Shown here in pieces: positions 56,549 to 64,000 of a DNA stretch of 64,000 nucleotides. A program made the translations under genes and the position numbers. Within the stretch, counting starts at the first letter, position 1, and each line of letters opens with the position of its first letter. Source of the DNA: Streptomyces sp. PH10-H1 (GTDB taxonomy: Bacteria > Actinomycetota > Actinomycetes > Streptomycetales > Streptomycetaceae); assembly GCF_030063355.1 (NCBI RefSeq), contig NZ_JASISZ010000002.1, positions 181,220 through 245,219 on the forward strand. The letters run 5' to 3'. The notes below the pieces were generated by a model. It was not told the DNA's origin and made no database searches. It was given only the letters and a program-made list of their open reading frames with translations.

Positions 56549-57973
56549 GTGAGCGTGACCGACACCAGCCAGACCACCCTGCGAAGCGAGCTCCGCATAG
56601 CCCGGAGCGCACTGAAGGGGCTGCGAGACGACCTGATCACCGATGCCTTCGCCTTCCGGCCGCTGCCGCCCCGCCGTATCGACGGACCGGTCGTGAGCAG
56701 GCTCCCGGACAGGTTCCGTGAATCCTCGCGCTGGCTCCCGCATGCCACCCTGACGGCCTTTGCCTGCTTCCTCATGCTGGCCGGCTACGAGTTCGAGAGC
56801 GAACGGGGCGGATCGGGCCTGGCCGCCGCGCTCCTCACCGGGATTCCGCTGGTGACGGTGCTGTTCCGCCCCGTCGGCGGCTGGTGGCTGTCGCTCGCGG
56901 CCGGCTTCCTCGGCGGCGCCGCGGGCCATGCGTTCTCGGAGTGGCCGTGGACGGCCACCGGATTCGTCTCGCACGTGGTGGTGATGGCCGTGGTGGCGGG
57001 CCGTACGCGGCCCCGGGTGGCGGCCGAGATGTGGCTGCTGACGACGCTGCTCGGCGTCGGGTTCGCGTCCATGGACCCCTGGCAGGAGTCGGACGGCCTC
57101 GCCATGTCGGTCGTCTCGTTCCTCGTCCTGCTCGCCGTGGTCCTGGTCAGGGGCTGGCGGGAGACGCAGCAGAAGGTCGTCGAGCAGGTCGCGGTCACCG
57201 AGGTGGAGCGGTCGCGCCGTACCGTCCTGGAGGAGCGCACCACCATCGCCCGTGAACTGCACGATGTCGTCGCGCACCACATGTCCGTCATCGCCATCCA
57301 GGCCGAGGCCGCGCCCTATCGCGTCGACGACCCGCCGGCCGAGCTCACCAGGAGCTTCGCGATCATCCGCGAGAACGCGGTGGCCGCCCTCACCGAGCTG
57401 CGCCGCGTGCTGGGCGTCGTACGGGCCGACAACCCGGACGCTTTCACCGACAGCGCCCCCGAGGCCCCGCAGCCGACCCTCGCCACCCTCGACTCGCTGC
57501 TGGCCAACGTCCGGGACACCGGTGCCGTCGTCGACAAGGTGGTGACCGGGGCCGTCCGTACGCTTCCACAGGGCGTGGAGCTGTCCGCGTACCGGATCGT
57601 CCAGGAGGGGCTCAGCAACGCGCTGCGGCACGCTCCGGGCGCCGATATCCGCGTCGAGATCGGCTACGTCCTCAGCGGCCTCGGCCTGCGCGTGGTCAAC
57701 GGCCCGGCCACGGTGGAGATCAGGCCCTCCCACGGCGCCGGTCACGGCGTGCTGGGCATGAGGGAGCGGGTGTCGATGCTGGCCGGCGAGATGACGGCGG
57801 AACCCACCGCCGAAGGCGGCTACGAGGTGACGGCCTTCATCCCGGTCGCAGCCGAGCCGAAGCCGGAGCCGGACGCGTACCCGGACGTGAAGCCGGACGT
57901 GAAGCCGGAGGTGAAGCCCGGGCCGGTTTCCGCCGTGGAAGCGTCCGACACGACCCCCGGGGACCCCGTATGA
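56549..57973 (+). CDS. NarL-type sensor histidine kinase
   Basis: A 474-residue protein from GTG 56549 (GTG 56555 is also possible). The N-terminal region has about five membrane helices (about 70-205). HisKA_3 has the phosphate-accepting His in TIARELHDVVAHHMSVIAIQ. The C-terminal HATPase has GHGVLGMRERVSMLAGEM. The end is a Lys/Pro/Asp tail with repeated DVKPDVKPEVKP. It senses an unknown signal and phosphorylates the response regulator it overlaps by ATGA. Confidence 0.9.
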   Translation: MSVTDTSQTTLRSELRIARSALKGLRDDLITDAFAFRPLPPRRIDGPVVSRLPDRFRESSRWLPHATLTAFACFLMLAGYEFESERGGSGLAAALLTGIPLVTVLFRPVGGWWLSLAAGFLGGAAGHAFSEWPWTATGFVSHVVVMAVVAGRTRPRVAAEMWLLTTLLGVGFASMDPWQESDGLAMSVVSFLVLLAVVLVRGWRETQQKVVEQVAVTEVERSRRTVLEERTTIARELHDVVAHHMSVIAIQAEAAPYRVDDPPAELTRSFAIIRENAVAALTELRRVLGVVRADNPDAFTDSAPEAPQPTLATLDSLLANVRDTGAVVDKVVTGAVRTLPQGVELSAYRIVQEGLSNALRHAPGADIRVEIGYVLSGLGLRVVNGPATVEIRPSHGAGHGVLGMRERVSMLAGEMTAEPTAEGGYEVTAFIPVAAEPKPEPDAYPDVKPDVKPEVKPGPVSAVEASDTTPGDPV

Positions 57974-58629
57974 CGATCCGGGTGCTGATCGTCGACGACC
58001 AGATGATGGTCCGCGAGGGTTTCTCGGTCCTGCTCAACGCGCAGCCGGACATCGACGTCGTGGGAGAGGCTGTGGACGGCCGTGAGGCCATCGCCCAGGT
58101 GGCCGCGCTGCGACCCGATGTCGTCCTCATGGACATCCGGATGCCCGAGGTCAACGGCCTGGAGGCGACCCGTGAGATCGTCGCGGCCGACGCCGCTGCC
58201 AAGGTCCTCGTCCTGACCACTTTCGACCTGGACGAATACGTTTACCAGGCGCTCCGCGCCGGAGCCAGCGGCTTCCTGCTCAAGGACGCCTCGGCCCGGC
58301 AGCTGGGCGACGCTGTCAGGATCGTGGCGGCCGGCGAGGCGCTGCTCGCCCCCACCGTCACCAAACGGCTGATCGCCGAGTTCTCCCGGCTCGGTACGCC
58401 CAAGCCGCCGGCCCAGGACCGCATCGGCGATCTCACCGAGCGCGAGACCGAGGTCCTCGTCCTGGTCGCGCAGGGCCTGTCGAACGCCGAGATCGCCGCC
58501 CACCTCGTCGTCGCCGAGTCCACCGTCAAGACCCACGTCAGCCGGGTCCTGGTCAAGCTCGGACTCCGTGACCGCACCCAGGCCGCTGTCTTCGCCTACG
58601 AGGCCCGCCTGGTGACGCCCGGCCGCTGA
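57970..58629 (+). CDS. NarL/LuxR-family response regulator
   Basis: A 219-residue protein. The receiver domain (about 1-120) has the acidic pair DD at 10-11 and the acceptor Asp in VVLMDIRMPE. The LuxR-type HTH follows (about 150-215, LTERETEVLVLVAQGLSNAE, then LVVAESTVKTHVSRVLVKLG). It is translated with the kinase. Its targets are unknown; the kyn operon just upstream is a possible one. Confidence 0.92.
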   Translation: MTIRVLIVDDQMMVREGFSVLLNAQPDIDVVGEAVDGREAIAQVAALRPDVVLMDIRMPEVNGLEATREIVAADAAAKVLVLTTFDLDEYVYQALRAGASGFLLKDASARQLGDAVRIVAAGEALLAPTVTKRLIAEFSRLGTPKPPAQDRIGDLTERETEVLVLVAQGLSNAEIAAHLVVAESTVKTHVSRVLVKLGLRDRTQAAVFAYEARLVTPGR

Positions 58630-58670
58630 CCGCCGACCCCGCCGCCGACCGCCGCCGACCGGCCCAGGAC

Positions 58671-58712
58671 GTGCAGAAGGCCCCGCCCCGATGGGGGCCG
58701 GGCCTCCTGCAC
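58671..58712. terminator. Bidirectional terminator between response regulator and crp
   Basis: GTGCAG-AGGCCC and GGGCCT-CTGCAC pair over about 13 bp with one mismatch around a GC-rich loop. It lies between convergent genes. Confidence 0.75.
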
Positions 58713-58745
58713 GCAGCGGAGCCGCAGAACTCCGGGCAGCGCCTG

Positions 58746-59420
58746 TCAGCGGCTGCGCTTGGCGAGCCGCTCGACGTCGAGCAGGATCACCGCGCGCGCC
58801 TCCAGACGGAGCCAGCCACGTCCGGCGAAGTCCGCGAGCGCCTTGTTGACCGTCTCGCGCGAGGCGCCGACGAGCTGGGCCAGCTCCTCCTGCGTGAGGT
58901 CGTGCACCACGTGGATGCCCTCCTCGGACTGCACACCGAAACGGCGCGACAGGTCCAGGAGCGCCTTCGCGACGCGGCCGGGCACGTCGGAGAAGACGAG
59001 GTCCGACATGACGTCGTTGGTACGCCGCAGCCGTCGCGCGACGGCACGCAGCAGCGCGGTCGCGACCTCGGGCCGGGCGTTCAGCCAGGGCTGCAGGTCG
59101 CCGTGGCCCAAGGCGAGGAGCTTGAGCTCCGTCAGGGCCGTGGCCGTGGCGGTCCTGGGGCCGGGGTCGAAGAGCGACAGCTCACCGATCAGCTCGCCGG
59201 GGCCGATGACCGCGAGCATGTTCTCCCGGCCGTCGGGGGAGGTGCGGTGCAGCTTCACCTTGCCCTCGGTGACGACATACAGCCGGTCCCCCGGGTCCCC
59301 TTCGTGGAACAGCGCGTCTCCACGCGCGAGCGTGACCTCCGTCATGGAGGCGCGCAGTTCAGCGGCCTGCTCATCGTCGAGCGCCGCAAAAAGCGCTGCG
59401 CGCCGCAGAACGTCGTCCAC
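58746..59420 (-). CDS. crp: Crp/Fnr-family regulator (cAMP receptor protein)
   Basis: A 224-residue protein from GTG 59420, the usual length for streptomycete Crp, with GGAGAG upstream; the frame to 59441 is less likely. The cyclic-nucleotide-binding fold (about 10-125) has GELIGELSLFDPGPRTATAT, the Glu/Arg phosphate-binding cassette. The winged HTH (about 145-220) includes DLTQEELAQLVGASRETVNK. In S. coelicolor Crp controls germination and many antibiotic clusters. It diverges from nth. Confidence 0.93.
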   Translation of the reverse strand: MDDVLRRAALFAALDDEQAAELRASMTEVTLARGDALFHEGDPGDRLYVVTEGKVKLHRTSPDGRENMLAVIGPGELIGELSLFDPGPRTATATALTELKLLALGHGDLQPWLNARPEVATALLRAVARRLRRTNDVMSDLVFSDVPGRVAKALLDLSRRFGVQSEEGIHVVHDLTQEELAQLVGASRETVNKALADFAGRGWLRLEARAVILLDVERLAKRSR

Positions 59421-59595
59421 GAGCTCTCTCCTTGTCGACATCGCCGGATGATCCCCGTGATGCCCGCTGGCAAAACAGTGCGATCAATCACAAGTCTGTC
59501 TTATGTATCGCCGAGCACGTGCCCCGGGGGTCCGATTGGGGGTCGGTTCCTTGTGGTCAAGGGTGGATGTCAGTGCCGAGGCTTAGGCTGGCCGG

Positions 59596-60567
59596 GTGTC
59601 TGATACGCCGAGTTCGCAGAAAAAACGGCAGGGTGGGACCGCCAAACGGGTGATCCGGAACCCTGATTCCGCTGTAAGCGAACAAGCTTCGCCCAAGCCC
59701 GCCGGAAAGCCGGAATCCCGGATCGCGCTGGTCCGCCGGGCGCGGCGGATCAACCGTGAGCTCGCCGAGCTCTACCCGTACGCCCATCCGGAGCTGGACT
59801 TCGAAAATCCGTTCCAGCTCCTCGTTGCCACCGTCCTCTCCGCGCAGACCACCGACCTGCGCGTCAACCAGACGACCCCCGCCCTCTTCGCCGCCTATCC
59901 GACGCCCGAGGACATGGCGGAGGCCAAGCCGGAGGAGCTCGAGGAGATCATCCGGCCGACCGGTTTCTTCCGCGCCAAGGCGAAGTCGCTGCTGGGCTTG
60001 TCCACGGCGCTGCACGACCGGTTCGGCGGCGAGGTGCCCGGCCGGCTGGAAGACCTGGTGACGCTGCCCGGCGTGGGCCGCAAGACGGCGAACGTCGTCC
60101 TGGGGAACGCGTTCGGGGTGCCGGGAATCACCGTCGACACCCACTTCGGCCGGCTGGCCCGCCGCTTCGGCTGGACCACCTCCGAGGATCCGGAGAAGGT
60201 CGAGCAGGAGGTCGGCGCGCTCTTCCCGAAGAGCGAGTGGACGATGCTCTCGCACCGCGTGGTCTTCCACGGCCGCCGTACCTGCCACTCCCGCAAGCCC
60301 GCCTGCGGCGCCTGCCCGATCGCCCCGCTCTGCCCCGCGTACGGCGAGGGCGAGACGGACCCCGAGAAGGCGAAGAAGCTCCTGAAGTACGAGCTGGGCG
60401 GCGCCCCGGGCCAGCGCCTGAACCCACCGCCCGGGTACCCGGGCGACCCGGCGCCACCACTGGGCGCCACGGGCCCGGCAGCACCGGCAGCACCGGCAGC
60501 ACCGGCAGCACCGGCAGCCCCGCCGGGCAAGACGGGTAAGCCGGGCACGACGCAGGGGAGCGTATGA
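59596..60567 (+). CDS. nth: Endonuclease III
   Basis: A 323-residue protein. The helix-hairpin-helix [19 protein letters not shown] holds the catalytic Lys, and [13 protein letters not shown] has the Asp. The [4Fe-4S] loop has Cys in [20 protein letters not shown]. Residues 1-45 and the last 60 are extra to the core. The C-terminal tail has Ala-Pro repeats from a 9-bp tandem repeat. It removes oxidised pyrimidines. It overlaps the Nudix gene by ATGA. Confidence 0.94.
   Translation: MSDTPSSQKKRQGGTAKRVIRNPDSAVSEQASPKPAGKPESRIALVRRARRINRELAELYPYAHPELDFENPFQLLVATVLSAQTTDLRVNQTTPALFAAYPTPEDMAEAKPEELEEIIRPTGFFRAKAKSLLGLSTALHDRFGGEVPGRLEDLVTLPGVGRKTANVVLGNAFGVPGITVDTHFGRLARRFGWTTSEDPEKVEQEVGALFPKSEWTMLSHRVVFHGRRTCHSRKPACGACPIAPLCPAYGEGETDPEKAKKLLKYELGGAPGQRLNPPPGYPGDPAPPLGATGPAAPAAPAAPAAPAAPPGKTGKPGTTQGSV
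60481..60516 (+). repeat. Four tandem copies of a 9-bp repeat inside nth
   Basis: GCACCGGCA occurs four times in a row within the 3' end of nth, coding for repeated Ala-Pro-Ala. A length-variable tail is expected between strains. Confidence 0.85.
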
Positions 60568-61241
60568 CGACGACACGTGGCGGCGAGGCCGCCGTATCGA
60601 TCCAGGGGCTGCCCCAGTGGCTGCATCCGGTGGCCCGCGCTGCGGGCGATGTGTTGCCCGAGCAGCTCAGCCGTTTTCTGCCGCCCCCGTCCGGCCGCGG
60701 CAGGCAGTCGGCCGTGCTGATCCTCTTCGGCGAGGGTGAGCACGGCCGGGACCTGCTCCTGATGGAGCGCGCCACCTCGCTGAGGTCGCACGCAGGCCAG
60801 CCGTCCTTCCCCGGCGGCGCCCTGGACCCCGAGGACGGCGATCCGGAAGGTGACGGCCCGCTGCGCGCGGCCCTGCGCGAGGCGGAGGAGGAGACCGGCC
60901 TGGATCCGTCGGGCGTGCAGATCTTCGGTGTGCTGCCGCGGCTGTACATCCCGGTCAGCGAGTTCGTGGTGACGCCCGTGCTCGGCTGGTGGCGGACTCC
61001 CAGCCCGGTCGGCGCCGTCGATCAGGCCGAGACCGCCCGGGTCTTCCGGGTCCCTGTAGCGGATCTCACCGACCCGGCGAACCGGGCGACCATGACGCAT
61101 CCCAGCGGCTTCCGCGGCCCGGCGTTCCTCGTCGAAGGCGCGGTCGTCTGGGGCTTCACAGCCGGTCTGATCGACAAGATTCTGCACTTCGCGGGCTGGG
61201 AGGTGCCCTGGGACCGGGGTAGGACGGTGCCGCTCGCATAG
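60564..61241 (+). CDS. Nudix hydrolase (CoA pyrophosphatase type)
   Basis: A 225-residue protein translated with nth. The Nudix box is recognised from [13 protein letters not shown] and [14 protein letters not shown], with the Arg-Glu-x-x-Glu-Glu core. The preceding [20 protein letters not shown] is the UPF0035 signature of CoA pyrophosphatases. It probably cleaves CoA or acyl-CoA diphosphates. The box has an insertion of about 8 residues compared with the shortest form, as others in this family do. Confidence 0.88.
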   Translation: MTTTRGGEAAVSIQGLPQWLHPVARAAGDVLPEQLSRFLPPPSGRGRQSAVLILFGEGEHGRDLLLMERATSLRSHAGQPSFPGGALDPEDGDPEGDGPLRAALREAEEETGLDPSGVQIFGVLPRLYIPVSEFVVTPVLGWWRTPSPVGAVDQAETARVFRVPVADLTDPANRATMTHPSGFRGPAFLVEGAVVWGFTAGLIDKILHFAGWEVPWDRGRTVPLA

Positions 61242-61280
61242 GACGGCATGAGACCGTGTGCAGGTGCTGTGTCTTCCCGG

Positions 61281-61311
61281 GGGACATCCCCGGGACCTCC
61301 GGGGATGTCCC
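61281..61311 (+). terminator. Terminator of the nth-Nudix operon
   Basis: A perfect 13-bp inverted repeat (61281-61293 with 61299-61311, 5-nt loop), 40 nt after the Nudix stop and before the protease start. Confidence 0.88.
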
Positions 61312-61346
61312 GGTCGAGCTGGACCGTCCTCGCGAGGTCAACCTAG

Positions 61347-62546
61347 ATGAACGTGCTGGACTTGTTGCTGTTGCTCGCCGCCGTGTGGTTCGCGGTCGTC
61401 GGCTACCGCCAGGGTTTCGTCGTCGGCGTCATGTCGGTGATCGGCTTCCTCGGCGGCGGGCTCGCCGCGGTCTACCTGCTGCCCATGATCTGGGGCAAGG
61501 TCACCGGCGACTCGGCGCCCGGTTCCGTCGCGGTGGTGATCGCCGTCGTCCTGGTGATCGTCTGCGCCTCCGTCGGCCAGGCTTTCACCACCCACCTGGG
61601 CAACAAGCTGCGCACCCACATCACCCGGTCCCCGGCCCGCGCGCTGGATGCGACCGGCGGTGCGCTGGTCAACGTCGTCGCGATGCTGCTCGTCGCCTGG
61701 CTGATCGGCTCCGCGCTGGCCACCACCGCGCTGCCGACGATAGGCCGCGAGGTGCGGTCCTCGAAGGTCCTGCTCGGGGTCTCACGGGTCATCCCGCAGC
61801 AGGCCGACACCTGGTTCACGGACTTCAGCTCCACTCTCGCGCAGAACGGCCTCCCGCAGGTCTTCAGCCCGTTCGGCGGCGAGCCGATCACGTCGGTGCC
61901 GGCGCCCGACCCCAAGCTGGCGAGCAGCGCGGTGGTCAACGACGCCCGCCGGAGCATCGTGAAGGTCGTCGGGACCGCGCCGAGCTGCGGGAAGGTGCTG
62001 GAGGGCACCGGCTTCGTCTTCGCCAAGGACCGGGTGATGACCAACGCCCATGTCGTCGGCGGGGTCAGCGAGCCCACCGTGCAGATCGGCGGCGAGGGCA
62101 AGCTGTACGACGCCCGCGTCGTGCTCTACGACTGGCAGCGCGACATCGCCGTACTGCAGGTGCCCTCGCTCAGCGCCCCGGCGCTCAACTTCACCTCGGG
62201 CGACGTGCACAGCCGCGACGACGCGATCGTGGCGGGCTTCCCGGAGAACGGCGGCTTCGACGTCCGTGCGGCCCGGGTACGCGGCCGTATCCAGGCCAAC
62301 GGTCCGGACATCTACCACCGGGGCACCGTGCACCGCGACGTCTACTCGCTGTTCACCAAGGTGCGCCAGGGCAACTCCGGCGGCCCGCTGCTCACCCCGG
62401 ACGGCAGGGTGTCAGGAGTCGTCTTCGCCAAGTCCCTCGACGACGCCGACACCGGCTACGCACTGACCGCTGACGAGATCCACGAGGACGTCACCGCCGG
62501 CCGTACCGCCAACCGCCAGGTCGACAGCCAGGGCTGCGCACTCTAG
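61347..62546 (+). CDS. MarP-like membrane serine protease
   Basis: A 399-residue protein. The N-terminal CvpA-like membrane domain has four helices (about 1-150). The trypsin-like domain has a full triad: H235 in TNAHVV, D266 in RDIAVLQV and S344 in GNSGGPL. Mycobacterial MarP keeps internal pH under acid stress and activates a cell-wall hydrolase; the same role in Streptomyces is inferred. Cys near 218 and Cys397 could form the disulfide known for MarP. It is first after a terminator and monocistronic. Confidence 0.92.
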   Translation: MNVLDLLLLLAAVWFAVVGYRQGFVVGVMSVIGFLGGGLAAVYLLPMIWGKVTGDSAPGSVAVVIAVVLVIVCASVGQAFTTHLGNKLRTHITRSPARALDATGGALVNVVAMLLVAWLIGSALATTALPTIGREVRSSKVLLGVSRVIPQQADTWFTDFSSTLAQNGLPQVFSPFGGEPITSVPAPDPKLASSAVVNDARRSIVKVVGTAPSCGKVLEGTGFVFAKDRVMTNAHVVGGVSEPTVQIGGEGKLYDARVVLYDWQRDIAVLQVPSLSAPALNFTSGDVHSRDDAIVAGFPENGGFDVRAARVRGRIQANGPDIYHRGTVHRDVYSLFTKVRQGNSGGPLLTPDGRVSGVVFAKSLDDADTGYALTADEIHEDVTAGRTANRQVDSQGCAL

Positions 62547-62621
62547 GACCGCCTGCGATCGGCCCGACCGCCTGCGACCGGCCGGGAGGGACCCGTCCGC
62601 GGCCGGCCGGAATGGCCCTGG

Positions 62622-62804
62622 CTAGTCGCTGCGGGGGTGCCGCAGACGGGCGCCAACCCACCGGGCGCGCCGCCGCAGAATGCGCGGGATTCCGAGTTGG
62701 TGCTCCCCCTCGGGGAGTACGGCCACAGGCGTCGCGCGGTTGACAGCGGCGACGAGATTGCGGCGGGTGCGTGATACATCACAGTAGTCGTGCGTCCAAC
62801 CCAT
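62622..62804 (-). CDS. Possible small basic protein
   Basis: A 60-residue frame from ATG 62804, MGWTHDYCDVSRTRRNLVAA to RRRARWVGARLRHPRSD. Third codon positions are mostly G or C, consistent with a coding sequence, and the C-terminal Arg-rich half would bind nucleic acid or membrane lipids. No family is recognised and no clear ribosome site precedes it. Confidence 0.4.
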   Translation of the reverse strand: MGWTHDYCDVSRTRRNLVAAVNRATPVAVLPEGEHQLGIPRILRRRARWVGARLRHPRSD

Positions 62805-62922
62805 ACCGAGCTACGTGCCCGCGCCCCAAGGTCGGTAATCGCGCGGCGGTCGCCCAATTGGCTTATGCGCCCGGCATTTGGCTGATAGTCAGACAGTGGT
62901 ACCGAGGTATCCACCGGGCTGT

Positions 62923-63846
62923 CTACCGGTCCGGCTCGGGGTCCTTCAGCCAGTTGATCAGCTCGGTCGAGAACGCGACCGGGTCCTCCTCGTGCGGGAA
63001 GTGCCCCAGCCCGTCGAAGAGCCGCCAGCGATACGGCGCCTCGACGTACTCGCCGCTGCCCGCCGCGCTGCGGGTGCGCATCGCGGGATCCAGCGAACCG
63101 TGCAGATGCAGCGTCGGCACCCGCACCGGCCGCTTCATCCGCCGGTTGAACTGGATGCCGTCGGGCCGGGCCATCGACCGCACCATCCAGCGGTACGGCT
63201 CCAGGGCGCAGTGGGCCGTCGACGGGATCTGCATCGCCCGCCGGTACACGTCGATCGTCTCGTCCTCCGGCAGCAGCGGCCCCGACCAGTCCCGGATCAG
63301 CCGCCCCACCAGGGCCGAGTCGTCCGCGACCAGCTGGCGCTCAGGCACCCACGGCCGTTGGGAGCCCCAGATGTACGACCCGGCTGAGGTCTGCTTCATG
63401 TCCGTGAGCATCGCCGTGCGCCAGCGCCGGGGGTGCGGCATCGAGCACACCGCCAGCCGGCGCACCAGCTTCGGACGCATCACCGCCGCCGTCCAGGCGA
63501 GATAGCCGCCGACGTCATGACCGACCAGCGCGGCATCCGGCTCGCCGAGCGAGCGGATCACACCGGTCACGTCCAGGGCCAGGTTCGCGGGGTCGTAGCC
63601 GCGCGGCGTACGGTCGCTGCCGCCGACGCCGCGCAGGTCCATCGCGACCGCGCGGAAGCCCGCGTCGGCGAGCGCCGTCAGCTGGTGCCGCCAGCTCCAC
63701 CAGAACTGCGGGAAGCCGTGCAGCAGCAGCACCAGCGGGCCGTCGCCGGCCTCGGCGATATGGAAGCGCGCGCCGTTCGCGGCGACATCCCGGTGCGTCC
63801 AGGGCCCGTCGAGCCGTGCAACCGAGGAACTTCCAGCGACCGTCAT
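62923..63846 (-). CDS. Alpha/beta hydrolase (epoxide hydrolase-like)
   Basis: A 307-residue protein. The oxyanion motif HGFPQFWWSWRHQL is typical of epoxide hydrolases. The nucleophile is Asp in ALVGHDVGGYLAWT. A cap domain follows (about 130-215), then LHLHGSLDPAMR for the acid and GLGHFPHEEDP for the His. An Asp rather than Ser nucleophile supports epoxide hydrolase or haloalkane dehalogenase chemistry. The substrate is unknown. The start lies next to a further minus-strand gene. Confidence 0.86.
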   Translation of the reverse strand: MTVAGSSSVARLDGPWTHRDVAANGARFHIAEAGDGPLVLLLHGFPQFWWSWRHQLTALADAGFRAVAMDLRGVGGSDRTPRGYDPANLALDVTGVIRSLGEPDAALVGHDVGGYLAWTAAVMRPKLVRRLAVCSMPHPRRWRTAMLTDMKQTSAGSYIWGSQRPWVPERQLVADDSALVGRLIRDWSGPLLPEDETIDVYRRAMQIPSTAHCALEPYRWMVRSMARPDGIQFNRRMKRPVRVPTLHLHGSLDPAMRTRSAAGSGEYVEAPYRWRLFDGLGHFPHEEDPVAFSTELINWLKDPEPDR

Positions 63847-63859
63847 GCAGCTGAGCGTG

Positions 63860-64000
63860 TCACACCTTGAGGTCGACGGTGTTACCGGACTCCAGGGGCC
63901 GCGGATGCGGTTTGACGCTCTGCAGTACGGCTGCCGTCTGCTTGGCCGAAGCGATACTGCGCACCGGCTTCTTCACCTTCTTGAACTTCGCGCGGGCGAA
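63860..64000 (-). CDS. C-terminal part of an unknown gene (continues beyond window)
   Basis: The last 46 codons and stop of a minus-strand gene. The visible end reads FARAKFKKVKKPVRSIASAK and then QTAAVLQSVKPHPRPLESGN to DLKV. It is basic and contains no membrane segment. It could be the tail of a phage-holin-like (DUF1469) protein, which often precedes such a hydrolase gene in Streptomyces, but this is a guess. The gene ends 14 nt before the hydrolase start. Confidence 0.6.
   Translation of the reverse strand, partial: FARAKFKKVKKPVRSIASAKQTAAVLQSVKPHPRPLESGNTVDLKV

Noticed and set aside
53559..56612. Open frame of 1,017 codons on the minus strand over the kyn operon
   Set aside because: It is antisense to three well-supported genes and crosses their boundaries, as expected of GC-rich shadow frames.
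62543..62914. 123-residue minus-strand frame
   Set aside because: Ser/Pro/Arg-rich, lacks codon bias, and competes with the better 60-residue frame at 62622-62804.

Overview
This is a GC-rich actinobacterial chromosome segment, almost certainly Streptomyces. The evidence is rodlin and chaplin genes, the HspR-controlled dnaK-grpE-dnaJ-hspR and clpB loci, an XRE(DUF5753)/DUF397/ATPase regulatory triad, a pSAM2-type RepSA element, strong GC-rich hairpin terminators and frequent GTG starts. Everything was read by eye; family names rest on recognised motifs, not on database searches.

Region by region. (1) 0.3-3.9 kb: aerial-surface cluster with two rodlins flanking a short chaplin, a long sortase-type chaplin with two chaplin domains, and a small secreted protein that borrows a chaplin-type leader. 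(2) 4.0-6.4 kb: tannase/feruloyl-esterase-family secreted hydrolase and a TetR regulator, with a perfect palindrome at the hydrolase start. (3) 6.5-17.0 kb: accessory region. A decayed Rhs/SUKH-3 fragment, an AraC gene broken by an IS630-type relic, an MFS transporter, then an intact 1.5-thousand-residue Rhs polymorphic toxin with a C-terminal deaminase followed 2 nt later by a double SUKH-3 immunity gene. This toxin locus lies between an intact tRNA-Gly(CCC) and a 41-bp duplicate of the tRNA 3' part. (4) 17.2-24.4 kb: a zinc-ribbon protein, dcd and a phosphoribosyltransferase gene whose 3' end has been split by a 5.8-kb integrative element (GntR regulator, RepSA replication initiator, serine integrase). 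(5) 24.4-28.8 kb: Yip1-family membrane protein, DsbA-like lipoprotein, EtfD-like membrane Fe-S oxidoreductase. (6) 29-39.4 kb: LCP-protein relic, dnaK-grpE-dnaJ-hspR, FusB-type zinc-finger protein, regulatory triad, PNPOx-fold protein and clpB, with HspR (HAIR) boxes before both dnaK and clpB. (7) 39.5-48.6 kb: YbjN protein, PIG-V-like membrane glycosyltransferase, GAF/ANTAR sensor pair fused by an apparent frameshift, PLP aminotransferase, Cys/His/Gly-rich small protein, DUF2617, membrane spermidine synthase-like protein, SRPBCC protein. (8) 48.8-52.1 kb: aldose epimerase-like, pyrE, class II fructose-bisphosphate aldolase, DUF3151. (9) 52.2-58.6 kb: metzincin-like DUF3152 protein, kynurenine operon (kynA, kynU, alpha/beta-hydrolase formamidase), NarL-type two-component pair. 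(10) 58.7-64 kb: Crp, endonuclease III, CoA-type Nudix hydrolase, MarP-like protease, alpha/beta hydrolase, and the tail of a further gene.

How the parts work together: the surface cluster coats aerial structures. The HspR genes form an autoregulated heat-shock circuit in which HspR, helped by DnaK, represses both dnaK and clpB. The Rhs deaminase and double SUKH protein form a toxin/immunity pair. kynA, kynU and the formamidase carry tryptophan to anthranilate plus alanine. The most unusual regions are the tRNA-flanked polymorphic toxin locus with its degraded sibling, and the small serine-integrase/RepSA element that swaps the C-terminus of its host phosphoribosyltransferase and has no recognisable transfer gene.
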